A stretch of DNA of 15,649 bases from contig JAHRWG010000046.1 of NCBI GenBank assembly GCA_019090295.1, positions 1 through 15,649 of the forward strand, written 5' to 3'. Made by a program: the position numbers and the translations under genes. The DNA comes from Cycloclasticus sp. GTDB taxonomy: Bacteria; Pseudomonadota; Gammaproteobacteria; Methylococcales; Cycloclasticaceae. The notes below the pieces were generated by a model. It ran no database searches, had not been told where the DNA came from, and saw only the letters and a program-made list of their open reading frames with translations. Position 1 is the first letter of the stretch. The number at the start of each line of letters is the position of its first letter. Shown one piece after another: positions 1 to 6,698 of the stretch.

Positions 1-1
1 C

Positions 2-700
2 TGGCGTGTAAAAGGCTTTGAAGAGTTCAAAGCAATGCAAAGCCACTTAAAAGAAAATGGTGTGGACTTTCGTGTAGCATCAGAAGATGAGTGTGAAGAG
101 CGCCACGTAATGGGCTTGTTGAAACTAGAAGATCCATCAGGCAACCCAACAGAAATCTTTTACAGCCCTCAGGTTGATTGCATGAAGCCTTTCCACCCAG
201 GCCGACGGATGCATGGCAAATTCTTGACAGGTGATCAAGGTATTGGTCATTTCATTATTCGATCTGTAGATGATGAAGCTACCTATAATTTTTATTCAAT
301 GCTAGGGCTTGTCGGCTCTGCAGAATATAAACTAAAGTTACCGAATGGCATGGTCGCTAAGCCAATCTTTATGCATTGTAATGACCGTCAGCACTCATTG
401 GCTTTTGGTCTGGGCCCAATGGATAAAAGAATTAACCATTTAATGCTGGAATATACAGAATTAGATGACTTAGGGTTGTCACATGATGTTGTTCGCGAAC
501 AAGACATTGATGTTGCGATTAAGTTAGGTAAGCACTCTAATGATCAAGCGTACACATTTTACATGGCAACACCATCGGGCTGGTTGTTAGAGCTTGGACA
601 TGGTGCGCGTAAAGCAATGCGTCAGCAAGAGTACTATACAGGCGATATTTTTGGGCATGGTACAGAAGCAAAAGGCTATGGAATGGATGTAGAAATGTAG
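2..700 (+). CDS. Extradiol ring-cleavage dioxygenase, NahC/BphC type (5' end missing)
   Basis: Fe(II) enzyme that opens a catecholic ring next to its two hydroxyls; the NahD-type isomerase downstream suggests 1,2-dihydroxynaphthalene or a related polycyclic diol as substrate. The frame is open to base 2, so at least 11 residues precede the first visible ATG at 35. The visible 232 residues compare with about 300 for the family, so roughly the first 70 are missing. The C-terminal catalytic domain is intact. By comparison with BphC, the metal ligands are His in GIGHF (248-250), His in RINH (437-439) and Glu in LLELG (590-592). The second-sphere His are in HSLAF (392-394) and GKH (533-535). The segment GKH...FYMATPSGWLLE fits the extradiol family signature. 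The gene ends at a strong terminator and faces the haemoglobin gene. The family is secure; the exact substrate is inference. Confidence 0.93.
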   Translation, partial: WRVKGFEEFKAMQSHLKENGVDFRVASEDECEERHVMGLLKLEDPSGNPTEIFYSPQVDCMKPFHPGRRMHGKFLTGDQGIGHFIIRSVDDEATYNFYSMLGLVGSAEYKLKLPNGMVAKPIFMHCNDRQHSLAFGLGPMDKRINHLMLEYTELDDLGLSHDVVREQDIDVAIKLGKHSNDQAYTFYMATPSGWLLELGHGARKAMRQQEYYTGDIFGHGTEAKGYGMDVEM

Positions 701-720
701 CTTGAAAAAGCCATCATTTG

Positions 721-751
721 AAAAGGGGCGCTAATACAGCGCCCCTTTTTT
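721..751. terminator. Bidirectional intrinsic terminator between convergent genes
   Basis: The stem 725-732 (GGGGCGCT) pairs perfectly with 738-745 (AGCGCCCC) around a 5-base AATAC loop. A-tract 721-724 precedes it and T-tract 746-751 follows, so it can terminate in both directions. It lies 20 bases after the dioxygenase stop and 10 bases beyond the haemoglobin stop, and probably serves both genes. Confidence 0.92.
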
Positions 752-761
752 ATGGGTGTCT

Positions 762-1154
762 CTATGCGTTTAAAAGGGTGTCACAAATCCGTTGAAAGGC
801 AGGGGTTAGCATATCTCTAAATTTCTCATCAATATCAACATCAATCATGGCTTGCTTCATGCAGTTCATCCATGCATCAGATGCGGCTTGGTCAATGACA
901 AACGGTTTATGTTGTTTAGTGATACATGGGCTGCCGTGCTTAGCAACAAACAATGGTGGGCCACCTAACCAACCGGATAAATACTCAAATAAGCCAGCAC
1001 GAATAGCGGATAAGTCTTCCTTATGCATGGCGCGAACAGTCTTAGCTTGCTCGTCTGAATCCATGATGTCATAGAAGCGGTTAACCAGCTTTCGAAGGCC
1101 TTCTTCACCGCCAATCCAATCGTACATAGTTGTTTGTTGATTTGTCTCTGCCAT
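762..1154 (-). CDS. Group II truncated haemoglobin (trHbO-like)
   Basis: Small cytoplasmic haem protein of the 2-on-2 globin fold, 130 residues, full length for the family. Group II features are clear: YDWIGGEEGLRKLVNRFY with Tyr28 at the B10 position, LSGWLGGPP near 59-67, proximal haem ligand His82 in KQHKPF, and Trp95 in AWMNCM at G8. His44 probably occupies CD1, as in some marine gammaproteobacterial members, where M. tuberculosis trHbO has Tyr. The family binds O2 and can act in peroxide or nitrogen-oxide chemistry; the role here is not fixed by sequence. The ATG at 1152-1154 has AGGA about 7 bases upstream. It is a single gene sharing a terminator with the extradiol dioxygenase. A link to oxygen supply or oxidative stress during aromatic degradation is conjecture. 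Confidence 0.93.
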   Translation of the reverse strand: MAETNQQTTMYDWIGGEEGLRKLVNRFYDIMDSDEQAKTVRAMHKEDLSAIRAGLFEYLSGWLGGPPLFVAKHGSPCITKQHKPFVIDQAASDAWMNCMKQAMIDVDIDEKFRDMLTPAFQRICDTLLNA

Positions 1155-1180
1155 TGCTATTCCTGCTATTTATTAAAGTA

Positions 1181-1208
1181 ATTGTAAGCGGTCACCATCT
1201 CATTTCAG
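1181..1208 (-). promoter_or_regulatory. Putative haemoglobin promoter
   Basis: On the minus strand CTGAAA (1203-1208) and TACAAT (1181-1186) are separated by 16 bases. They match the sigma-70 boxes at 4 of 6 and 5 of 6 positions. The -10 lies about 27 bases before the start codon. Based on consensus matching only. Confidence 0.4.
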
Positions 1209-1216
1209 TGTGATAA

Positions 1217-1235
1217 ATGCCATGATTAATGTCAT
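1217..1235. repeat. Paired ATGNCAT palindromes in divergent intergenic region
   Basis: ATGCCAT (1217-1223) and ATGTCAT (1229-1235) are each palindromic around their central base and lie 12 bp apart centre to centre, just upstream of the putative haemoglobin -35. They could be a regulator-binding pair, or chance in AT-rich DNA. Confidence 0.25.
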
Positions 1236-1265
1236 ATTTATAAAAATAGACGGGGAGTTTAGGTG

Positions 1266-1294
1266 TTGTTATTTACACGTAATGTTAATAAAGT
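1266..1294 (+). promoter_or_regulatory. Putative promoter of the trpB-like gene
   Basis: TTGTTA (1266-1271), a 17-base spacer and TAAAGT (1289-1294) match sigma-70 boxes at 4 of 6 positions each. They would start transcription near 1301, about 25 bases before the gene. Spacing is ideal but the match is modest. Confidence 0.35.
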
Positions 1295-1324
1295 AGAGTT
1301 TAAACTAATAAAAAAGGATATGTG

Positions 1325-2521
1325 TTGAATATAAAAGAACCAATGCCAGATGAGAGGGGATATTTCGGTGAGTTTGGAGGGCAAATTATACCGCCAGAAT
1401 TAAAGCTCATCATGGATGAGATAAAAGATGCTTACCTTGATATTTCAAAAACGCAGGCATTTAAAGATGAGTTGAATGACCTTTATACGCATTATGTTGG
1501 CCGACCCAGCCCAGTATTCTATGCAAAACGCCTGAGTGAGAAACTTGGCGGTGCGAAGATTTTTTTAAAGCGAGAAGATCTTAACCACACAGGGGCACAC
1601 AAAATAAATCACTGTTTAGGTGAGGCTCTACTCGCAAGGCATATGGGTAAGACCAAAGTGATAGCAGAAACAGGTGCTGGGCAGCATGGCGTTGCGCTCG
1701 CAACGGCCTGTGCTTTAGTCGGGTTAAACTGCGAAATTCATATGGGTGAAGTAGACATTGAGAAAGAGCACCCTAATGTAACAAAAATGAAAATTTTAGG
1801 GTGTACCCTAGTGCCTGTTTCTCGCGGCACACGAACACTTAAAGATGCTGTTGATAGTGCATTTGAAGAATACCTAAAGGATCCAAAGAACTTTATATAC
1901 GCCATAGGTTCGGTCGTGGGGCCACATCCTTTTCCAATGATGGTTAGAGATTTTCAAAGTATCGTGGGTAAAGAATCACGGCAGCAATTTATTGAGCAGC
2001 AAGGCGGTTTGCCTGAGGTTGTTGTTGCGTGCGTGGGCGGCGGGTCAAATGCCATCGGTATGTTCGATGCCTTTTTGGATGATGAGTCAGTAAAACTAGT
2101 AGGTGTCGAGCCCGCTGGGAAGGGTTTAGATACGCCATGTCATGCGGCGTCGATGAGTAAAGGCGTGAAAGGGTCACTGCATGGATTTGAGTGCTATAGC
2201 TTACAAGATGAGTCTGGTGAACCTTTGCCAGTGTACTCTATCGCATCCGGTTTAGATTATCCTGGTGTGGGCCCACAGCATTGCTTACTAAAAGACATGG
2301 GCTTAGCTGATTACGAGGCCATTGATGATAAGGAGTGCCTAGATGCATTTATGACATTATCCAGAGTAGAGGGTATTATTCCGGCGCTAGAAAGTGCTCA
2401 TGCGGTGGCTTATGCGATGAAAATAGCACCAACGATGTCGGCAAATCAGTCAATATTGGTGAACTTATCGGGAAGGGGTGACAAGGATGCTGATTTTGTA
2501 GCAGAAACGCTAGGCCTTTAG
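1325..2521 (+). CDS. trpB: Stand-alone tryptophan synthase beta chain (TrpB family, PLP enzyme)
   Basis: PLP enzyme of the TrpB family, which condenses indole with serine to give tryptophan. The length of 398 residues is normal. From the TTG start, the visible hallmarks are PLP-binding Lys93 in GAHKIN, Glu115 in ETGAGQHG, the phosphate loop GGGSN at 238-242, Asp311 in GLDYPGVGP and Ser382 in LSGRGDKD. All catalytic positions are kept. Some positions differ from the classical enzyme: HKINH instead of HKINN/HKTNQ, and EKEHPNV where E. coli has ERQSPNV, which puts Lys147 at the Arg that pairs with the Asp305 equivalent. TTG at 1325 is preferred because AAGGA (1314-1318) is 6 bases upstream; in-frame GTG at 1322 would leave only 3. 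No trpA or other trp gene is near, so it may be a paralogue that salvages indole or uses another nucleophile. That is inference. Confidence 0.88.
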   Translation: MNIKEPMPDERGYFGEFGGQIIPPELKLIMDEIKDAYLDISKTQAFKDELNDLYTHYVGRPSPVFYAKRLSEKLGGAKIFLKREDLNHTGAHKINHCLGEALLARHMGKTKVIAETGAGQHGVALATACALVGLNCEIHMGEVDIEKEHPNVTKMKILGCTLVPVSRGTRTLKDAVDSAFEEYLKDPKNFIYAIGSVVGPHPFPMMVRDFQSIVGKESRQQFIEQQGGLPEVVVACVGGGSNAIGMFDAFLDDESVKLVGVEPAGKGLDTPCHAASMSKGVKGSLHGFECYSLQDESGEPLPVYSIASGLDYPGVGPQHCLLKDMGLADYEAIDDKECLDAFMTLSRVEGIIPALESAHAVAYAMKIAPTMSANQSILVNLSGRGDKDADFVAETLGL

Positions 2522-3204
2522 TAGGGTAATTCTAGAGCATTGCAAAGGTAGTCCATGAGATCACTAGCCACTTGGTAGCGTTGATAGACGGTGGTTAAAA
2601 AATTAGGGTCTAGTACGTCAGCCCGGTTAATAGGGTGTATGGCAATAAAGTCTTTACGCCTTAAGTCGTTAATCATAGGGTGGTCTTTGGCATAGCCGCG
2701 TGGGTAGGTCTTAAGTATGTCGCCAGAGAGTGTAAACAACCGTTTAAAGGTAGCATCGCTGGTAATGCTTTTCCAAGCGCGCGGATTGTCACTAATCATT
2801 TCTCGAATTTGGCTTAAGGGTTTACTGCTAGGTCTCCAGATACCTGCGGCTATAAAGCAGTCGTTAGGGCTAATATGCACATAAAACCCTGGCGCATGGA
2901 TGTCTTTTCCAGCCAGGTGTCTAAACTGAATGCCAATATTTGTTTTATATGGCGTTTTGTCTTTACTGAATCGTGCATCCCGATAAATGCGCATTAATGA
3001 GCCCCCTGTTTTTTTTGCAACAGCCGTAAAATGTGGGGATAGGCTTTCAATGTGCGGTTGCATCGCATTAATGAAATCAAGGGCTGGTGAGCGTATAAAC
3101 TGCTCGTAATCAGGTTTATGCTCATTAAACCATGGCCGGTTATTGTTAGCATTTAGCTGCTCTAAAAATTTGAAAGTACTGTCTGTAAAGAAGGGTAGCG
3201 GCAT
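2518..3204 (-). CDS. DUF2461 family protein, function unknown
   Basis: Conserved cytoplasmic protein of about 228 residues, close to the family's usual 210-230. Recognised by [11 protein letters not shown] at about 79-89, [13 protein letters not shown] at about 22-34, GFYVHISP and AAGIWRP. No catalytic activity has been firmly assigned to the family that I know of, and no signal peptide or membrane segment is seen. The ATG at 3202-3204 is chosen because GGGG lies 6 bases upstream; an in-frame TTG at 3214-3216 would add four residues but has no ribosome-binding site. The 3' end overlaps the stop of the trpB-like gene on the other strand by four bases (TTAG), with no hairpin between them. It is divergent from the reductase operon and may share its control region. 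Confidence 0.85.
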   Translation of the reverse strand: MPLPFFTDSTFKFLEQLNANNNRPWFNEHKPDYEQFIRSPALDFINAMQPHIESLSPHFTAVAKKTGGSLMRIYRDARFSKDKTPYKTNIGIQFRHLAGKDIHAPGFYVHISPNDCFIAAGIWRPSSKPLSQIREMISDNPRAWKSITSDATFKRLFTLSGDILKTYPRGYAKDHPMINDLRRKDFIAIHPINRADVLDPNFLTTVYQRYQVASDLMDYLCNALELPY

Positions 3205-3241
3205 TGAAGACCCCAAAAGTGATTAAAAGCATCGTTGATTT

Positions 3242-3271
3242 ATTATGGTAGATATAATAGGCTATAAGCAA
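3242..3271 (-). promoter_or_regulatory. Weak putative promoter of the DUF2461 gene
   Basis: Read on the minus strand, TTGCTT (3266-3271) and CATAAT (3242-3247) are 18 bases apart. The -10 is good, while only TTG of the -35 matches. The -35 overlaps the left half of the palindrome at 3267-3282, so a protein bound there could affect both directions. Confidence 0.25.
3253..3258 (+). promoter_or_regulatory. Consensus -10 box (TATAAT) of the reductase operon
   Basis: Perfect TATAAT 42 bases before the reductase start. No acceptable -35 hexamer is found at 15-18 bases upstream; the nearest TTGATT (3235-3240) is only 12 bases away. A strong -10 without a -35 suggests an activator-dependent promoter, which is inference. 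Confidence 0.5.
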
Positions 3272-3282
3272 TATATATTGCT
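3267..3282. promoter_or_regulatory. Perfect 16-bp palindrome, candidate operator
   Basis: AGCAATATATATTGCT is an exact inverted repeat with two 8-base half-sites and no spacer. It lies 9-24 bases downstream of the TATAAT box, so it spans the predicted transcription start, and ends six bases before the ribosome-binding site AAGGGG (3288-3293). Position and symmetry suit a dimeric repressor. No regulator gene is present in the window. Confidence 0.5.
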
Positions 3283-3300
3283 AAATTAAGGGGTAAAAAC

Positions 3301-4323
3301 TTGAGTGGTCATAAAGTCAAAATAAGTGGGCAAGAAATTGAGTTCAATTGTGAAGAAGGCGATACGCTTCTCCGTGCAGGCTTACGTGCAGGCTTAGGTT
3401 TGCCGTATGAGTGCAACTCAGGCGGTTGTGGTGCATGTAAAGTGGAAGTGCTTGAAGGTGACGTAGATGACCTTTGGGAAGGCGCTCCTGGACTGTCACC
3501 CCGTGACATTAAGAAAGGTAGAGTGCTCAGCTGTCAGTGCATACCAACGACAGACTGCGAAATAAAAGTTCGTTTAAATGATAAGGCTGTTAGCGTTCAT
3601 ACACCTGTTAAAGCAGCAGCAACCTTATACCAAATTAATCAACTAACGGATGATATGGCCGAGTTCTGTTTTAAAACAGATAATGCTGCAACATTTGAAG
3701 CAGGGCAGTTTGCCTTATTAGACTTCCCGGGTATTGTGGGTTCGCGCGGCTACTCTATGTGCAATTTACCGAATGACCAAGGTGAGTGGCACTTTATTAT
3801 TAAAAAAATGCCGGGTGGAAGTGCAACTACAAAGTTATTTGAAGACTATAAAGTCGGTGATGAAATTGTGATTGATGGGCCATATGGTCTGGCTTACTTA
3901 CGACCAGAAATTCCACGCAGTATTGTTTGTGTGGGCGGTGGCTCCGGGTTATCACCAGAAATGTCTATTGTAAAAGCGGCGTCTAAAGACCCCCGCTTTG
4001 ATGACCGCGAGGTTTATTTGTTTTATGGCGGTCGTACACCGAAAGACATCTGTACAACTGGGCTTATCGATGCAGATGAAGATATGAAGGCAAAGGTGAA
4101 AAACTTTAATGCGGTATCTGATGCTGAAGCTGCCGAGGCTCAAGGCTGGGATGGCGCGGTTGGCTTTATTCATGAATTGGTTGCCAAAACCCTGGGCGAC
4201 ACATTGGCTGAGCATGAGTTTTATTTCTGTGGACCACCACCGATGACAGACGCTTTAACAAAAATGCTAGTGACGGAATACAAGGTTCCCATTGAGCAAA
4301 TTAACTACGATCGTTTTTATTAA
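3301..4323 (+). CDS. NADH:ferredoxin reductase with N-terminal [2Fe-2S] domain (aromatic dioxygenase electron transfer)
   Basis: Soluble flavin/iron-sulfur reductase of 340 residues that takes electrons from NAD(P)H and passes them to a ferredoxin or oxygenase. Residues 1-95 form a plant-type [2Fe-2S] domain with Cys38, Cys43, Cys46 and Cys78. The FAD domain follows, with RGYS at 149-152. The nucleotide-binding domain has VGGGSGLSP at 211-219 and CGPPPM at 310-315. The domain order matches NahAa and related oxygenase reductases. TTG at 3301 is chosen for AAGGGG seven bases upstream and because the ferredoxin fold begins at once. It is the first gene of a unit with a Rieske ferredoxin (35-base gap) and an isomerase. 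Reductase plus separate Rieske ferredoxin is the arrangement of three-component naphthalene-type dioxygenases. The oxygenase subunits are not in the window. A monooxygenase partner remains possible. Confidence 0.92.
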   Translation: MSGHKVKISGQEIEFNCEEGDTLLRAGLRAGLGLPYECNSGGCGACKVEVLEGDVDDLWEGAPGLSPRDIKKGRVLSCQCIPTTDCEIKVRLNDKAVSVHTPVKAAATLYQINQLTDDMAEFCFKTDNAATFEAGQFALLDFPGIVGSRGYSMCNLPNDQGEWHFIIKKMPGGSATTKLFEDYKVGDEIVIDGPYGLAYLRPEIPRSIVCVGGGSGLSPEMSIVKAASKDPRFDDREVYLFYGGRTPKDICTTGLIDADEDMKAKVKNFNAVSDAEAAEAQGWDGAVGFIHELVAKTLGDTLAEHEFYFCGPPPMTDALTKMLVTEYKVPIEQINYDRFY

Positions 4324-4358
4324 AATACGACTAACATAAACCAAAAGAAGAGAAGTCT

Positions 4359-4673
4359 ATGAGTGATTTAATTACCTTATGTAAAACTGAAGATGTTAAA
4401 GATGAAGCGCCAGTATCTGTGACACCTGACGGTTTCCCAGCCCTTGCTGTTTACTTGTTTGAAGATGAATACTTTGTAACAGACAATTTATGCACCCATG
4501 GGATGGCAATGCTAACAGATGGTTACCAAGACGGTGATGAAGTTGAGTGCCCATTTCATGGTGGAGCGTTTTCTATTAAAACGGGTGAGCCAACATCGTT
4601 TCCTTGTCAAATTGCAGTGAAAACATACCCAGTTACTTTAGTGGATGGAAATGTTTGCATCCCGGCTGCATAA
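4359..4673 (+). CDS. Rieske-type [2Fe-2S] ferredoxin of a ring-hydroxylating dioxygenase
   Basis: Small soluble electron carrier of 104 residues, typical for NahAb/BphF-type ferredoxins. The Rieske cluster ligands are visible as Cys45 and His47 in CTHG and Cys64 and His67 in CPFHGG. It lacks the disulfide-forming cysteines of respiratory Rieske proteins, as expected for the dioxygenase type, and has no membrane anchor. It should carry electrons from the reductase encoded just upstream to the Rieske centre of an oxygenase. The ATG at 4359 follows a purine-rich AAGAAGAGAAG stretch. The gene lies 35 bases after the reductase and 30 before the isomerase, all on one strand, consistent with co-transcription. 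A nitrite-reductase small-subunit-like protein would look similar, but the neighbours favour aromatic oxygenation. Confidence 0.93.
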   Translation: MSDLITLCKTEDVKDEAPVSVTPDGFPALAVYLFEDEYFVTDNLCTHGMAMLTDGYQDGDEVECPFHGGAFSIKTGEPTSFPCQIAVKTYPVTLVDGNVCIPAA

Positions 4674-4703
4674 CCCCATAAACCTGACTTAAGAGCAAAG
4701 AAA

Positions 4704-5300
4704 ATGTCTGATAACATTGATTTTTATTTTGATATGATGAGCCCATTTAGTTACTTGGCTCATACCCAGCTACCTAAATTAGCTCGTCAATATGGCTTAG
4801 GTGTTAATTACTTACCCATGAGTATACCGCCAGCTAAAATAGCCGCAGGAAACTACGGACCTTCAAACAGAGAGGTTCCTGCCAAAATAACAATCATGCT
4901 GGCAGACATCAAGCGTTGGGCGGCCCACTATGATGTTCCCTTCGCCTTCCCTAAAAGCCTTGAAGTAGAGCCTTGGAATGTAGGTGTTTTGTATGCCAAT
5001 GACAAAGATCAAGCAGAGGCTTATGTTAATGCTGCCTATGCAAAGATTTGGGCTGAAGGTTGCGACCCAACCGATATGGGTGAGTTATCGCAAGTGGCTA
5101 CGCAAATGGGCTGGAATGTTGATGAGTTTATTGACTATGTGCAGTCAAATGAAGGGCAAACTCGTTTCCGTAAAGCTTGTGTAGAGGCGCATAAAGAAGG
5201 TGTTTTCGGTGCACCGATTATGATGCTAGATGATCAAGCTTGGTGGGGTAATGACCGCTTTATGTTTATTGAAGAATACCTTAAAGGGCGTACAAGTTAG
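4704..5300 (+). CDS. 2-hydroxychromene-2-carboxylate isomerase (NahD-type, DsbA/GST-kappa fold)
   Basis: Glutathione-dependent isomerase of 198 residues, normal for the family. In naphthalene breakdown it converts 2-hydroxychromene-2-carboxylate, formed from the extradiol cleavage product, to trans-o-hydroxybenzylidenepyruvate. The start FYFDMMSPFSYLA carries the active-site Ser13 in the place of the DsbA cysteine motif. Near the C-terminus VFGAPIMML supplies the conserved loop before the cis-proline, followed by WWGNDR. These features separate it from a true disulfide oxidoreductase, since no CxxC is present. It is the last gene of the reductase-ferredoxin-isomerase unit. Its TAG overlaps the TAA of the opposing GNAT gene by four bases, with no terminator hairpin in between. 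Acting one step after the extradiol enzyme at the left edge, it supports a polycyclic aromatic pathway. Confidence 0.9.
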   Translation: MSDNIDFYFDMMSPFSYLAHTQLPKLARQYGLGVNYLPMSIPPAKIAAGNYGPSNREVPAKITIMLADIKRWAAHYDVPFAFPKSLEVEPWNVGVLYANDKDQAEAYVNAAYAKIWAEGCDPTDMGELSQVATQMGWNVDEFIDYVQSNEGQTRFRKACVEAHKEGVFGAPIMMLDDQAWWGNDRFMFIEEYLKGRTS

Positions 5301-5722
5301 GGTAAATTTTTCAGCATATTGATATGTACTAAACCGGCTTCTTGGTAAGGGTTTCCTGCTACTAAGAGGCCGTTTTTTTTATAAAAATTAACTGCTGATA
5401 ATTGGGCGTGACAGTTAATCGTTTGAAGTTTAAGAGCGATCGCTTTATTGGAAATAGACTGCAGTAGTAATGAGCCAATACCTTTATGGCGATAAGGCTC
5501 GAGAACAGCCATTCTGCCAAAAAGACCACTGTTTGCCAGCCTAGCGGTTGCAATGGCTTTGTTATTGGTAAAAATAACAATGTGCCAATAATCCTGATCG
5601 TTACCGTCAAGCTCAATGGAGCTAGGGATTTTTTGTTCCTCAATAAATACACGTGAGCGAATGGCAGTTGAATAAACCTTAAGTTCGCTCCATGGGCCTG
5701 TTTGAGTTTTTGTTAATAACAC
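5297..5722 (-). CDS. GNAT family N-acetyltransferase (YjcF-like)
   Basis: Acetyl-CoA-dependent N-acetyltransferase of 141 residues; the substrate cannot be read from sequence. Recognisable elements are IRSRVFIEEQKIP at 21-33, ELDGND at 37-42, GRMAVLEPYRHKGIG at 69-83 including the acetyl-CoA-binding RHKGIG, the CHAQLSAVNFYKKNG region at 104-118, and a C-terminal EAGLVHINM. This layout matches the YjcF branch, some members of which are annotated as GNATs of unknown target. The start is GTG at 5720-5722, sharing its first G with the TAG stop of moxR (TAGTG), so translation is probably coupled; no separate Shine-Dalgarno is clear. The 3' end overlaps the isomerase stop in a TTAG tail-to-tail junction. 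A functional link with the MoxR ATPase is suggested only by coupling. Confidence 0.88.
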   Translation of the reverse strand: MLLTKTQTGPWSELKVYSTAIRSRVFIEEQKIPSSIELDGNDQDYWHIVIFTNNKAIATARLANSGLFGRMAVLEPYRHKGIGSLLLQSISNKAIALKLQTINCHAQLSAVNFYKKNGLLVAGNPYQEAGLVHINMLKNLP

Positions 5723-6636
5723 TATGGGATGGAGACATCATTCATTAAAATGTCAGCAGGACTTTGAGATGAGCTTTGGTGTTGGGAAACCAGACGGTGA
5801 TTGGCCACAGCTGCCAGTACGGATTGAATGTCCTCGGGGTAAGTGCTGTCACGATTATCAATGAACGCCCAAGCTTTAGCGGCCTGAATAAGGGCGATAC
5901 CTGCTCTAGGCGACAAACCTTGAGAAAAAGCAGAAGACGTTCGAGAGTAGTTTAAGAGCGCATGAACATAATTAATTAATGGCTCAGCAACATGAGTGGC
6001 TGCCGCCTGTTGTCGCAGCTGGCTGAGTTGCGCGGTTGATATAGATGGACTGAGTTTGTTGAGATTCAACCGAGTGTTGAGCCCATTGAGTAAGGCTTTT
6101 TCTGAAGTTGGGTCTGGGTAGCCGACGGATAAGCGCATTAAGAAGCGATCCAGTTGAGACTCAGGCAGTGGAAACGTACCTGTTTGGGTGCCCGGATTTT
6201 GAGTCGCAAAAACAATAAAAGGGCTAGGCATAGGGTAGGTTATTTTATCAATGGTTACCTGTTGTTCCTCCATTGCTTCAAGTAAGGCGCTTTGTGCTTT
6301 TGGAGTTGCACGATTAATTTCATCGGCCAAAATAAAGTTTGAGAAAATGGGCCCAGGCTTAAATTCAAAGTTGTTACTATGGCGGTCAAAAATAGTCGAG
6401 CCTAAGATATCAGCAGGTAATAAATCGCTGGTAAATTGAATGCGCTGAAAGTCTAAGCTTAGAAGTTTTGCAAAACAATGGGCAAGAGTTGTTTTACCAA
6501 CACCAGGAATATCTTCAATAAGTAAGTGGCCGTCAGCTAAAAGGCAGCTTAGCGCTAGTTTTATGGTATTTTCTTTGCCTAAAATAATGCTGTTAGCTTG
6601 AGATAAAAAAGCCTGTACAGGGTTGCTCATAACCAT
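5722..6636 (-). CDS. MoxR-family AAA+ ATPase
   Basis: AAA+ ATPase of about 304 residues, full length for the MoxR family, whose members act as chaperone-like assembly or activation factors together with von Willebrand-domain partners. Visible motifs are Walker A GVGKT at 45-49, Walker B ILADE at 102-106, sensor 1 ATQN at 144-147, the arginine-finger region LDRF with Arg164, and LSPRAG with Arg244 as sensor 2. The family segment PGPIFSNFILADEINRA is intact. Start codons at 6636 and 6630 (two residues shorter) are equally plausible; neither has a strong ribosome-binding site. MoxR genes are normally followed by DUF58 and VWA genes; here a GNAT gene follows and then the strand switches, so the partner is missing or elsewhere. 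It is divergent from mnmG. Confidence 0.93.
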   Translation of the reverse strand: MVMSNPVQAFLSQANSIILGKENTIKLALSCLLADGHLLIEDIPGVGKTTLAHCFAKLLSLDFQRIQFTSDLLPADILGSTIFDRHSNNFEFKPGPIFSNFILADEINRATPKAQSALLEAMEEQQVTIDKITYPMPSPFIVFATQNPGTQTGTFPLPESQLDRFLMRLSVGYPDPTSEKALLNGLNTRLNLNKLSPSISTAQLSQLRQQAAATHVAEPLINYVHALLNYSRTSSAFSQGLSPRAGIALIQAAKAWAFIDNRDSTYPEDIQSVLAAVANHRLVSQHQSSSQSPADILMNDVSIP

Positions 6637-6658
6637 AACGATGCTTAATGATTGTAAG

Positions 6659-6686
6659 TTTATATTCTAGCAAATAGGTATAACAA
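6659..6686 (-). promoter_or_regulatory. Putative moxR promoter
   Basis: On the minus strand TTGTTA (6681-6686), a 16-base spacer and TATAAA (6659-6664) match sigma-70 boxes at 4 of 6 and 5 of 6 positions. They would start transcription about 16 bases before the moxR ATG at 6636. Confidence 0.42.
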
Positions 6687-6698
6687 TAAACTGTTGGA

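Noticed and set aside
5371..5395. T-run at about 5373-5380 as a terminator for the isomerase operon
   Set aside because: No stable GC-rich stem precedes the T-run; it is part of the GNAT coding sequence.
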